Shown: positions 43,533 to 52,100 of the stretch, one piece after another
Numbering within the stretch: position 1 is the first letter of the stretch
How the letters are laid out: each line of letters starts with the position of its first letter
Assembly (NCBI RefSeq): GCF_000424325.1
Contig: NZ_AUJR01000003.1
Coordinates: 62,001-126,000 of the forward strand
Length of the DNA stretch: 64,000 nt
Source: [Clostridium] clostridioforme AGR2157
GTDB taxonomy: Bacteria; Bacillota; Clostridia; Lachnospirales; Lachnospiraceae
Direction of reading: 5' to 3'
Position numbers and translations under genes: made by a program
The notes under the pieces: model-generated
What the model was told of the DNA's origin: nothing
Databases searched by the model: none
Seen by the model: only the letters and a program-made list of their open reading frames with translations

Positions 43533-44513
43533 ATGATCATCAGTGCCAGCAGAAGGACAGACATCCCTGCGTTTTATTCAGACTGGTTTTTCAGACGGCT
43601 GGAGGAAGGGTACCTGTATGTAAAGAACCCCATGAATTCCAGGCAGGTCAGCAAGATTCTTCTGAACCCGGATACAGTGGACTGCTTTGTGTTCTGGACA
43701 AAGGACCCGGGCCCTATGATGGAGAGGCTTTCTGTTTTGGACCGACTGGGATACCCCTATTATTTCCAATTCACCCTGACACCCTATGGGACGGATGTGG
43801 AACCGGGGCTTCCCCATAAGAATGAGCTGGTGAGGACCTTTCGGGAGCTGTCTTACAGGCTGGGGCCTGAGCGGGTCATATGGAGGTATGACCCGGTGCT
43901 TCTCAGTCCGTCCTATACCAGGGAGTACCATTTCCAATGGTTTTCCCGGCTGTGCGGCTGCCTGGAAGGATATACCCATACCTGTGTTATCAGCTTCCTG
44001 GATATGTACCGGAAAATAAAAGGCCGGATGGAGCGGATTCAGCCCCATGCAATGACAGGGGAGGACATAGTATCCCTGGCATCCTTCATGGGGCCGGAGG
44101 CAGGAAGGCATGGCATGACCATAAGGACATGTTCAGAGGCAGCGGATTTGTCCAGGTTCCATATTCAGAAGGGAAAATGTATTGATGACCAGCTGATTGC
44201 CGGATTGCTGGGCCGGCCTTTGGCGGTAAAGAAGGACGATACCCAGAGGGAGGAATGCGGTTGTGTCAAGAGCGTGGATATCGGCGCTTACAACACCTGT
44301 CCCCATTTCTGCAGGTATTGTTATGCGGATTTCAGTCCGGATCAGGTGGAAATCAACCGCAGGATGCATGACCCGAAATCGCCACTTCTGTGCGGCCGGC
44401 TGACAGGGGAGGAACGGATTACGGTGCGGGAGATGAAATCAGCCGTCCGTCCTGCTGACGACGGACAGATGCGCCTTGCGTTTGACGTTGTGGAGAATGG
44501 GGGAGCGGAATAG
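43533..44513 (+). CDS. DUF1848 family protein
   Basis: A 326-residue protein of a conserved family without known function. The start IISASRRTDIPAFYSDWFF, the motif VFWTKDPGPM and the C-terminal cysteine cluster CGCVKSVDIGAYNTCPHFCR, then YCYA, are typical. Clustered cysteines suggest a metal or iron-sulfur site, and the spacing near the end recalls radical SAM relatives. ATG 43533 follows AGAAGGGGGG. It lies between the ferredoxin-like and cis-prenyltransferase genes on one strand. Confidence 0.82.
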   Translation: MIISASRRTDIPAFYSDWFFRRLEEGYLYVKNPMNSRQVSKILLNPDTVDCFVFWTKDPGPMMERLSVLDRLGYPYYFQFTLTPYGTDVEPGLPHKNELVRTFRELSYRLGPERVIWRYDPVLLSPSYTREYHFQWFSRLCGCLEGYTHTCVISFLDMYRKIKGRMERIQPHAMTGEDIVSLASFMGPEAGRHGMTIRTCSEAADLSRFHIQKGKCIDDQLIAGLLGRPLAVKKDDTQREECGCVKSVDIGAYNTCPHFCRYCYADFSPDQVEINRRMHDPKSPLLCGRLTGEERITVREMKSAVRPADDGQMRLAFDVVENGGAE

Positions 44514-44591
44514 AAACCGTAACTGCCTTTGGTATAGATTTCCCATTTAAGACCATACTTTCCATATATAAGCAGGAACGGAGGAGATGGT

Positions 44592-45215
44592 ATGAGGCTG
44601 CCAAAACACATCGGAATCATTCCGGATGGAAACCGGAGATGGGCCAAAGGCCAGGGAATGGATAAATCAGAGGGATATGGACACGGAATCTCACCCGGAA
44701 TGTCCCTGTACCACATGTGCCGGGAACTGGGCATTGGCGAAATGTCCTTTTATGGTTTTACGGCAGATAACACAAAGCGGCCCTCTGTCCAGAGAGAGGC
44801 ATTTACCAGGGCCTGCGTGGCGGCGGTAGAGGAGCTGGCAAAGGAAGACGCCAGCCTGCTTGTGCTGGGAAATACAAAATCCCCCATGTTTCCCCAAGAG
44901 CTTCTTCCCTTTACCACCAGACATGATTTTGGAAAAGGCGGGATGAAGATTAACTTCCTGGTGAACTACAGCTGGGAGTGGGATTTGGGTTATAAGGATG
45001 AAGCCATAGGGCCGGGGCTTAAGACGTCTGAGGTTTCCAGAATCGACCTGATTATACGGTGGGGCGGAAGGCGGCGTCTTTCGGGTTTTTTGCCTGTGCA
45101 GTCCGTGTATTCGGATTTCTATGTGGTGGATGATTACTGGCCGGACTTTAAAAGGGAACATGTGGAAGATGCCCTTAAGTGGTATGCGGCCCAGGATATT
45201 ACCCTGGGAGGGTGA
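44592..45215 (+). CDS. Divergent cis-prenyltransferase (UppS family)
   Basis: A 207-residue protein, shorter than UppS (about 250). IGIIPDGNRRWAK holds the catalytic aspartate and phosphate-binding residues, YGFTADNTKRP corresponds to the YAFSxENWxRP block, and FLPVQSVYSDFYVVDDYWPD to the C-terminal block. The usual GGExRxSNF is changed to GGRRRLSGF, and the metal-binding glutamate of YAELYF is aspartate here. The central helices are shortened. It may make a different-length polyprenyl chain or have lost activity. GGAACGGAGGAG precedes ATG 44592. It is probably a paralogue of the housekeeping enzyme. Confidence 0.75.
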   Translation: MRLPKHIGIIPDGNRRWAKGQGMDKSEGYGHGISPGMSLYHMCRELGIGEMSFYGFTADNTKRPSVQREAFTRACVAAVEELAKEDASLLVLGNTKSPMFPQELLPFTTRHDFGKGGMKINFLVNYSWEWDLGYKDEAIGPGLKTSEVSRIDLIIRWGGRRRLSGFLPVQSVYSDFYVVDDYWPDFKREHVEDALKWYAAQDITLGG

Positions 45216-45225
45216 TTTTTGACAA

Positions 45226-45254
45226 TTTTCAACGTGTAATCGCCTTTTTTCAAC
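45226..45254 (+). promoter_or_regulatory. Direct repeats, possible LytTR binding site
   Basis: TTTTCAAC occurs at 45226-45233 and 45247-45254, exactly 21 bp apart (two helical turns), about 75-100 bases upstream of the LytTR-domain gene. LytTR proteins bind paired direct repeats with about this spacing, so autoregulation is likely. Confidence 0.5.
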
Positions 45255-45324
45255 ATTTAAAGAGAAATAATACCAGAGGGGTGTAAAATACTAGAGATTA
45301 AAATTGCGGTACGGGGACAGGTGC

Positions 45325-45807
45325 ATGATACAGATAGCAATATGTGATGATGACTTTCAGGTGTGCAGCCAGCTGGAGGACTATATCAGGCGATGGAAAG
45401 AGGGACGCAGGCATATATTTTATAGAGCTTGCGAAAAGATAGAGGGTGATGCCGGCATCTTTGAATTCAAATCTAGCCGGACAGTCTACAGAATACCCTT
45501 AAAAGACATCCTCTATTTCGAAGGTGATAACCGCCGGGTGAAGATTGTGACTGCCGGCCATACATATCATTGCTATTCCACCTTAGAAAATCTGTTTTCC
45601 AAAATCAATATGGAGCAGGCCGGTTTCATACGGCTGCATAAGTCCTATGCTGTAAATCTCAAATATGTGGCGACCTTCAGCGTGCGCATGGTGACCCTGT
45701 TTGACGGTTCGGAGTTTACGGTCAGCGCGCCTTTTAAGGAGAATGCGCTGAGGCAGTATGAGGGATATAGTTCCAAGACAGGGATGGGACGGGGGTCCAG
45801 GGAATAA
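45325..45807 (+). CDS. LytTR DNA-binding protein with truncated receiver
   Basis: A 160-residue protein. The first ~25 residues (MIQIAICDDDFQVCSQLEDY) are the start of a receiver domain including the acidic pocket, but the rest of the receiver, with the phosphorylated aspartate and the signalling lysine, is missing. Residues ~50-150 are a complete LytTR domain (IPLKDILYFEGDNRRVKIVT, then FIRLHKSYAVNLKYVATFSV). It is thus an in-frame internally deleted AgrA/LytR-type regulator that may bind DNA constitutively. ATG 45325 is preceded by ACGGGGACAGG. Repeats upstream suggest self-regulation. Confidence 0.75.
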   Translation: MIQIAICDDDFQVCSQLEDYIRRWKEGRRHIFYRACEKIEGDAGIFEFKSSRTVYRIPLKDILYFEGDNRRVKIVTAGHTYHCYSTLENLFSKINMEQAGFIRLHKSYAVNLKYVATFSVRMVTLFDGSEFTVSAPFKENALRQYEGYSSKTGMGRGSRE

Positions 45808-45832
45808 AAGCAGGGAAGAGAAACAGACAGGA

Positions 45833-45876
45833 CAGGCGCCTGAAGGAAATAAAATAACTTCAGACGCCTGCCTTTT
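45833..45876. terminator. Bidirectional terminator
   Basis: CAGGCG-c-CTGAAG pairs with CTTCAG-a-CGCCTG around a 12-base A-rich loop, a 12-bp stem with one mismatch, followed by CCTTTTAT. It separates the convergent LytTR and cytidylate-kinase-like genes. Confidence 0.82.
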
Positions 45877-45896
45877 ATGGACTGCTGGAAACAGGC

Positions 45897-46502
45897 TTAC
45901 GGAATTTCGTAGATCCCCTTGATGATTCTTACGGTCTTGTCCATTCCAAGCTTGCTGATGTTAAAGAGCATCTGATGGGACTCAATGCTGCCCCATTTGC
46001 GTTTGGTGTAGTTTTCATAATAGTTTTTGCGGCGGCGGTCCGTGGACTTGATGGCGTTGACTGCATCCCTCTCTGAAAAACTGTAGCGATCCATAATTCG
46101 GCGCACCCGGTCTTCCATATCGGCACAGATAAATAGGTCAATCAGGTCAGGATAACTGCGAAGCACGTAATCGCCGCAGCGGCCTACGATGATGCAGGGG
46201 CCCTTCTGGGCCAGTGCTTCTATAATAATGGTCTGGGTGACATAAGTGCTGTCATTCAGGGACAATCCGTACCCGGTCACGGAATTAGGCTCCTTGGGAA
46301 TCTGATAGCCGGCCAGGAAGGGGGACAGTGCGGACTCGTCTGCCTTTTCAACGCTTACAGGAGAATGTCCCATTCTTTCGGCGGCCATCTCCACCAGATT
46401 CCGGTCATAGAGAGGAATCCCCAGCTGGTCTGACAGTCTTTGGGCGATTTCGTGGCCTCCGCTGCCGAACTGACGGGCTATAGTGATAATCTTATGGCTC
46501 AT
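45897..46502 (-). CDS. Cytidylate kinase-like protein
   Basis: A 201-residue P-loop protein of the cytidylate-kinase-like family. The N-terminal IITIARQFGSGGHEIAQRLS is the altered P-loop of this family, with IVGRCGDYVL and the Arg-rich lid SFSERDAVNAIKSTDRRRKN following. It phosphorylates or binds a nucleoside monophosphate-like ligand; the true CMP kinase is usually encoded elsewhere. ATG 46502 follows GGAAAGGAGTGG; a longer frame upstream has no ribosome site. Single gene, with a terminator at its 3' end. Confidence 0.82.
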   Translation of the reverse strand: MSHKIITIARQFGSGGHEIAQRLSDQLGIPLYDRNLVEMAAERMGHSPVSVEKADESALSPFLAGYQIPKEPNSVTGYGLSLNDSTYVTQTIIIEALAQKGPCIIVGRCGDYVLRSYPDLIDLFICADMEDRVRRIMDRYSFSERDAVNAIKSTDRRRKNYYENYTKRKWGSIESHQMLFNISKLGMDKTVRIIKGIYEIP

Positions 46503-46602
46503 AGTTCCACTCCTTTCCAGCCTTAAAGGTACAAATGTGCAAAAACATCTCTTATACGTACTATTATAACGCATTATTTGCACAAAAGATATATAAAATT
46601 AA

Positions 46603-47217
46603 TTATATTTCCTGTTCCTTTTCCGTTTCGGTGGTCTGTGACATATCGGCGGCGGCGGCCTCCCTGTATGCGGCCTCCTTTTGTGCAGCCTCTTCTTGGG
46701 ATGTCCTATGTTGCGCCGCTTCCTCCTGTGCCGTCTTAATGTGCGCCGCGTCCCTCTGCACTTGCGCGGTTTCCACTGTTTCCTCCATGCATTCCTCCGA
46801 TAGTTTCCGGTTCTGGCAGCCCCCGCATGCCGGTACCTTGCCCTGGGCGGATTCACGTTTCTCATGCATCAGTTCCCAAATGGTATCGTGCATCCATTTT
46901 ACCGTATCGCTGAGAATCTTGTTCTCTGTATCCAGGTTCATGATTACATTGTTCATTTCAGCAATGATTTCCCGGCTGTTGTAGCGCTTATGGGGTTCGG
47001 TCAGCCGGGTGATAAGGGACGGATTGGTCTTCAGGATTTCTCTGGAGAGAAATTCGTCACGCTCATCGCAGGACATCCGCATGAATTCCGTGTAATGCAT
47101 CCTGACCATGTACATGGCTTCCTGGGCGGCGCATTTGGGGCACTGGGGATGACGGGATGTCTGATAATAGGCATAGTGTCCGCATTTGGGGCAATAAAAA
47201 ACAGCAAGTTCTCTCAT
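46603..47217 (-). CDS. Zinc-ribbon protein with Ala/Glu-rich tail
   Basis: A 204-residue protein. FYCPKCGHYAYYQTSRHPQC followed by PKC is a two-CxxC zinc ribbon at residues 8-29. A helical middle (IIAEMNNVIMNLDTENKILS) may form a coiled coil. Another CxxC (CGGC) lies near 135. The C-terminal ~60 residues are repetitive Ala/Glu/Gln-rich helix. There is no known function. The gene starts at ATG 47217 after GAGAGGACATT. Tail repeats may vary in length. Confidence 0.65.
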   Translation of the reverse strand: MRELAVFYCPKCGHYAYYQTSRHPQCPKCAAQEAMYMVRMHYTEFMRMSCDERDEFLSREILKTNPSLITRLTEPHKRYNSREIIAEMNNVIMNLDTENKILSDTVKWMHDTIWELMHEKRESAQGKVPACGGCQNRKLSEECMEETVETAQVQRDAAHIKTAQEEAAQHRTSQEEAAQKEAAYREAAAADMSQTTETEKEQEI

Positions 47218-47316
47218 AATGTCCTCTCCCGATTAATACTTATTAATATATATAGCGTTTCAAATCGCAAAATATACCACTTTTTTTCGCGATTTTTGTA
47301 AATTCGTCAGATTGGA

Positions 47317-47351
47317 CAAAAAAACGGCAGACTAATTGGTTAGTCTGCCGT
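47317..47351 (-). terminator. Terminator of the repeat-rich surface protein gene
   Basis: A perfect 12-bp stem, ACGGCAGACTAA / TTAGTCTGCCGT, has a four-base loop. On the minus strand it is followed by seven T residues. It ends the transcript of the gene at 47407-48783. Confidence 0.92.
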
Positions 47352-47406
47352 GACCGCCGGTTAAGAGAACGGATGCAGGGGCGGTCTTATGGTTGCTGTG
47401 TGCGTA

Positions 47407-48783
47407 TTACTGGGCGGTGTTCTGAGACTGGATGACACCTTCTGTGTTTACGGTCCATACCTTGTCATTCTCATCCATGAAATCCTTGTAGCCGCTGCCA
47501 AGCTCAGGCATAGCGTTTGATTTGGAGGAAGATGTGGCCTTCTGTACGGCGCCGTTGCTGTTTACAAGATACTGATTGCCATTTAACTCTACAGGCGCAA
47601 AGCGCAGGTCCTTGTCAGCTTCCTGACGCAGGCCGTATACATACAGCACATTGTCCTTGATGCCGTGGAAGCCCTGGCCCTTTCTGGAGCCGTCTGTGTG
47701 GAAATACCAGTTCTGTGTCTCGCCTAAGTCCTCATCGAAGATGACCTGCTTGCCGGTCTTCATGACGCCCTCTTCATCAAAGTAGAAGTTAGCCACGTTT
47801 CCGTCCTCCAGGTTTACCACCTTCTTGCCGGTCTGCATTTCACCCTTTGTGTTAAAAGCATATTTTCCGGAGTCAATGGTGAACAGTTCAAGGCCTTTTT
47901 CTGCATGGTACGGTTTGCCGTTCTTGAAGTAGAAACGGTAAAGTTCAGCTTCCTCGCTGAGGCCTTCCACGCCTTCGATGGTTCTCCATCCGGAAGCGCG
48001 CTTTCCGTCCTCATCGTAGTACTGATAGCCGGCTGCGGTCTGCTCAGCCGCTGGCGCTGCCTCGGAAGGGGTTGCTGTCTGGGCCTCGCCGGACTCTGCT
48101 GCTGCCTGGGCAGGAAGCTTGTACCAGCCTGTCTGCATGCGGCCGTCCACAAAGGTGTAGTACTGGCCGTCAATCTTTTTGTCAACTTCATTTTCAATAC
48201 GCTTGCCCGTATTGTCGAAGTAGTACCATGATTCAACGTATTCCGGATCATCGGTTTCATCTGCCATAAGAATCCAGCCGGTCTTCCTGCTGCCGTCCTC
48301 GCCAAGATAGTAGTTGTAACCATCTACGGTGATGGAACCGGTCTGCATGATACCGTCCTCGTTGAAATAGTACCAGCTTCCGTCTATGGAAGCCCATCTG
48401 GAGGTCAGGGCCTTGCCGTCCCTTCCATAATAGTAGTACAGGAATTCAGGAGCATCGTCCTCATCCCAGAAATCTTCATTTTCCACGGAAACCCACTTCA
48501 TACTGACGCGTTTTCCGTCTTCTCCTACGTAATACTCATCAATCTGTCTGTCTGCGGCGCGGATTCCGTCTGAATCCAGGTAGTACCAGTCATCGCCATT
48601 CTTCTTCCAGGTATCGGTGATTGCCTCGCCATAAGAATCATAGTAATACCAGTTGCCGTTTTCCTCTGTCCAGCCCACGGTTTTTGCGTAAGCAGTGGAA
48701 GCGGAGCCGATAAAGTTAGGGGTTACTGCTGCCATGAACATGGCAGTGGATAATACAGCCAGAACTTTGAACTGTTTTTTCAT
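47407..48783 (-). CDS. Secreted choline-binding-type repeat protein
   Basis: A 458-residue exported protein. Residues 1-~33 form a signal peptide ending at ASTAYA. Almost all the rest is aromatic, glycine-rich cell-wall-binding repeats (GNWYYYDSYGEAITDTWKKN, GSWYYFNEDGIMQTGSITVD), about 15 in number, some with acidic insertions. A short Ala/Glu linker sits near residue 225. No enzymatic domain is visible. It may coat choline-bearing or similar teichoic polymers, act as adhesin, or serve as ligand. AAAGGAGAGATTC precedes ATG 48783, and a strong terminator follows. Confidence 0.85.
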   Translation of the reverse strand: MKKQFKVLAVLSTAMFMAAVTPNFIGSASTAYAKTVGWTEENGNWYYYDSYGEAITDTWKKNGDDWYYLDSDGIRAADRQIDEYYVGEDGKRVSMKWVSVENEDFWDEDDAPEFLYYYYGRDGKALTSRWASIDGSWYYFNEDGIMQTGSITVDGYNYYLGEDGSRKTGWILMADETDDPEYVESWYYFDNTGKRIENEVDKKIDGQYYTFVDGRMQTGWYKLPAQAAAESGEAQTATPSEAAPAAEQTAAGYQYYDEDGKRASGWRTIEGVEGLSEEAELYRFYFKNGKPYHAEKGLELFTIDSGKYAFNTKGEMQTGKKVVNLEDGNVANFYFDEEGVMKTGKQVIFDEDLGETQNWYFHTDGSRKGQGFHGIKDNVLYVYGLRQEADKDLRFAPVELNGNQYLVNSNGAVQKATSSSKSNAMPELGSGYKDFMDENDKVWTVNTEGVIQSQNTAQ

Positions 48784-49032
48784 AATAATGAATCTCTCCT
48801 TTTTGATATGTGTGTTTGTCTGTGGCCGAAAATCCGGTGTTGCATTACGTGGTTTATTATAACGGACATGAATGTGTAATGATAGTGATGGTTGCTGGAA
48901 GTTATGGAAGGCACTGGAGGGGGGCCCCTATAGCCATTTCAGAATTCATTGTAAGAGAAAATATAGTATTATTTTAAGGCGTTTTATGCTATACTCTCCA
49001 TAGTTGATAGACCGGAAGGGGGACCTTAATTT

Positions 49033-51039
49033 ATGAAAATGAAGATTTCCAATTATATAGCAGGCAAGCTGGTGGAGGAGGGAATCAGCCAGGCCTTCAT
49101 GGTGACAGGGGGAGGAGCCATGCATCTGGATGACGGCCTGGGACATCAGGAGGGGCTTCACTGTATCTATAACCACCATGAGCAGGCGTGCGCCATGGCT
49201 GCTGAGGCTTATGCCAGGATTCACAACCGCATTGCGGCGCTCTGTGTCACCACCGGTCCGGGAGGAACCAATGCCATTACCGGCGTGGTGGGGGGATGGC
49301 TGGATTCCATTCCCATGCTGGTATTGTCAGGGCAGGTGCGCTATGATACCACGGCCAGGTGGTCCGGGGTAGGCATCCGCGCCATGGGAGACCAGGAGTT
49401 TGACATCTGTAAAGCCGTTGACTGTATGACAAAGTATTCAGAGATGGTCATTGATCCCATGCGGGTCCGATACTGTCTGGAGAAGGCCCTTTATCTGGCA
49501 CGGTCCGGGCGTCCGGGTCCCTGCTGGCTGGATATTCCCCTGAATGTCCAGGGCGCATTTGTGGAGACAGAGGAGCTTTCCGGCTTTGACGCGGCTGACT
49601 ATGAGGCCGGAGGAAACGGCTGGGCCGGAAAGGACGGGGGACATAGGATACCGGAGGACGAGGCAGGAAAGGGAGAACACCGCCAGGTGCTGCCGGAAAA
49701 GGTTGACGCTTCCTCTGCCCGGACCATTATCGATAAGATAAGGGCGGCAAAGCGCCCTGTCATCAATGCGGGTAACGGCATTCGCATAGCGGGAGCCCAT
49801 GATTTATTCATGGATGTGGCTGAAAAGCTGGGCGTTCCAGTGATTACGGGCTGGGACAGCGAAGATATCATGTACGACGCCCACCCTCTGTATGTGGGCC
49901 GCGCAGGCAATATGGGGGACAGGCCGGGGAATTTTGCCATTCAGAACAGCGACCTGGTGCTCTCCATCGGAAGCCGTCTGAGCATCCGGCAGGTGGGATA
50001 TAATTTTGAGACATGGGCCAGGGAGGCTTATGTGATTGTCAATGATATAGATGAGGAAGAGCTGAAGAAGCCGTCAGTCCGCAGCGACATGCGGGTCCAT
50101 GCCGATGCAAAGGACCTTCTGGCACAGCTGGACCTGGTTCTGGACCGCGTTTTGGCAGAGGAAGAGAGGAACCTTCCTGAGAGCGTCAGCCGTCCCGGCA
50201 GCAGACAGGTATTTGACGGAGGAAAAGGCCTTAGGGATATGACATGGAGCCGGACCTGCGCCATGTGGAAGGAGAAGTATCCTGTTATACTGCCCAAGCA
50301 CTTTGCCCATACAGACGGGGAACCGGCTAATGTGTACGCGTTTATCCATGCTGTCAGCAGCCGCCTGAGAGAGGGGCAGGTGACGGTGGTGGGCAATGGT
50401 TCCGCCTGTGTGGTAGGAGGACATGCCTATATCATTAAGAAGGGCCAGCGTTTTATCACAAATTCCGCCATTGCCTCCATGGGATATGATCTGCCGGCAG
50501 CCATCGGCGCCTGGACCGCTTCCAGGGATAAGGGCTGCTACAGCCAGGGCGGGGACAGAAGCGGGGATGACCTGATTCTGGTGACCGGGGACGGAAGCAT
50601 GCAGATGAACCTTCAGGAGCTGCAGACCATCATCCACCACAGAATGGGAATCAAGATATTCGTGATTAACAACGGGGGATACCACTCCATCCGCCAGACC
50701 CAGAAGAATTTCTTTGGCGAGCCCCTGATTGGAATTGGCGTGGACAGCGGGGATTTGAGCTTCCCGGCGCTGGATAAGCTGGCGGCGGCCTACGGCTATC
50801 CCTATGTGTCAGCCAGGCATAACAGCGAACTTGGAGAGGCTGTGGAGAAAACCCTGGCAGCAGAGGGACCGGTTATCTGTGAAGTGTTCGTGTCCATGGA
50901 CCAGAACTTTGAACCCAAGTCTTCTGCAAAGAGACTGCCCGACGGCACCATGGTGTCGCCGCCCTTAGAGGACCTGTCTCCCTTCCTGCCGGATGAGGAG
51001 ATGGATGAGAATATGATTATTCCCAGGATAAAGGGATAG
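49033..51039 (+). CDS. Thiamine diphosphate-dependent enzyme, acetolactate-synthase/YerE-like
   Basis: A 668-residue three-domain ThDP enzyme. The pyrimidine-binding domain has the catalytic glutamate (IYNHHEQACAM, Glu50). The central domain (ITGWDSEDIMYDAH) is Rossmann-like. The diphosphate domain has GDGSMQMNLQELQTI closing with NN, near 518-546. It resembles acetolactate synthases, but it opens a surface-glycan operon with epimerases and a C-methyltransferase. In such loci relatives like YerE add a two-carbon unit from pyruvate to a keto sugar. An inserted Lys/Gly-rich segment (residues ~190-225) is unusual. GGAAGGGGGACC precedes ATG 49033. Substrate is inferred from context. Confidence 0.82.
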   Translation: MKMKISNYIAGKLVEEGISQAFMVTGGGAMHLDDGLGHQEGLHCIYNHHEQACAMAAEAYARIHNRIAALCVTTGPGGTNAITGVVGGWLDSIPMLVLSGQVRYDTTARWSGVGIRAMGDQEFDICKAVDCMTKYSEMVIDPMRVRYCLEKALYLARSGRPGPCWLDIPLNVQGAFVETEELSGFDAADYEAGGNGWAGKDGGHRIPEDEAGKGEHRQVLPEKVDASSARTIIDKIRAAKRPVINAGNGIRIAGAHDLFMDVAEKLGVPVITGWDSEDIMYDAHPLYVGRAGNMGDRPGNFAIQNSDLVLSIGSRLSIRQVGYNFETWAREAYVIVNDIDEEELKKPSVRSDMRVHADAKDLLAQLDLVLDRVLAEEERNLPESVSRPGSRQVFDGGKGLRDMTWSRTCAMWKEKYPVILPKHFAHTDGEPANVYAFIHAVSSRLREGQVTVVGNGSACVVGGHAYIIKKGQRFITNSAIASMGYDLPAAIGAWTASRDKGCYSQGGDRSGDDLILVTGDGSMQMNLQELQTIIHHRMGIKIFVINNGGYHSIRQTQKNFFGEPLIGIGVDSGDLSFPALDKLAAAYGYPYVSARHNSELGEAVEKTLAAEGPVICEVFVSMDQNFEPKSSAKRLPDGTMVSPPLEDLSPFLPDEEMDENMIIPRIKG

Positions 51040-51104
51040 AACCTGTCTGTAAATCAACGGACGGACCTGTCACAGGACATCCGGGATAAGAAGGAGTATA
51101 TTTT

Positions 51105-52100
51105 ATGCGTGTAATCGTAACAGGAGCTACCAGTTTTATCGGAAAGGCTGTTACAAAAGAACTGCTGGCAGGAGGCCATCATGTATTTGCCGTGGTGAGG
51201 CCGAACTCTCCGGGACGCGGCCAGCTTGAGATGCTTGCGTCAGAAGCTGAGGAAAAGGCAGGCCAAAAAGGGGAATGCCTTACCCTCCTGCCGCTTACCC
51301 TGAAGGATATCGGGAAGCTGGAATCATGTCCGGGATTGATCCCTTATCCCGCTGCAAAATCCCATTCTGCCCCCATAAGAAAGGCAGACCTGTGGCTTCA
51401 TCTGGGCTGGGAGGGGGCCGGGAGCGCTAACCGCCAGGATCCTCATGTCCAGGCCCGAAACATCGGGTATGCCCTGGATTCCCTTCACACGGCGGCCCAT
51501 CTGGGGTGCACCAGGTTCCTTTTTTGCGGGTCCCAGGCCGAGTACGGCATCGTGGACGGCGTTATGGGGGAGGAGATTTTGTGTCATCCTGTCTCTGAAT
51601 ACGGAAAGGACAAGCTGGAGGTATGCCGCAGGGCACGGGAAGACGCAAAGGCCCTGGGCATTGATTATATCCATGCCAGGATATTCAGCGTTTACGGTCC
51701 CGGAGACCACCCCTGGTCCCTGGTGTCCACCTGCCTGGATACCTTTCTTAAGGGAGGCAGGATGGAGCTTGGGGCCTGTACCCAGCAGTGGAATTTCCTT
51801 CATGTGAGGGATGCGGCCAGGGCCCTGACAGGGCTTCTGCTTGCCAAAGTACCGGCCGGCGTGTATAATGTGGCAGGAGAAGACACCCGCCCCCTTAAGT
51901 CGTACATTGAACAGATGCACCGGATCTGCGGGGAAAAGGGCACCTGTGAATATGGAAAACGGCCGCCCAATGCGGAGGGAGTGGTATCCCTGGTGCCGGA
52001 TATCAGGAAGCTCAAGGAAGCAGCCGGATTCGCCCAGGAGATTTCGTTTGAGGATGGAATCAGGGAAATGATTGGAATATATAAGGAGAATTGTCTATGA
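51105..52100 (+). CDS. NAD-dependent sugar epimerase/reductase
   Basis: A 331-residue extended short-chain dehydrogenase. GATSFIG is the N-terminal NAD(P) loop. The catalytic YxxxK is seen as YGKDK, and FSVYGPGDHPWSLVS is the family's substrate loop. It acts on an NDP-sugar as epimerase, reductase or dehydratase; the subtype is unclear because the loop for 4,6-dehydratases is not obvious. AAGAAGGAGTAT precedes ATG 51105. It overlaps the methyltransferase gene by 4 bp. It is paralogous to the product of 53244-54197. Confidence 0.82.
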   Translation: MRVIVTGATSFIGKAVTKELLAGGHHVFAVVRPNSPGRGQLEMLASEAEEKAGQKGECLTLLPLTLKDIGKLESCPGLIPYPAAKSHSAPIRKADLWLHLGWEGAGSANRQDPHVQARNIGYALDSLHTAAHLGCTRFLFCGSQAEYGIVDGVMGEEILCHPVSEYGKDKLEVCRRAREDAKALGIDYIHARIFSVYGPGDHPWSLVSTCLDTFLKGGRMELGACTQQWNFLHVRDAARALTGLLLAKVPAGVYNVAGEDTRPLKSYIEQMHRICGEKGTCEYGKRPPNAEGVVSLVPDIRKLKEAAGFAQEISFEDGIREMIGIYKENCL

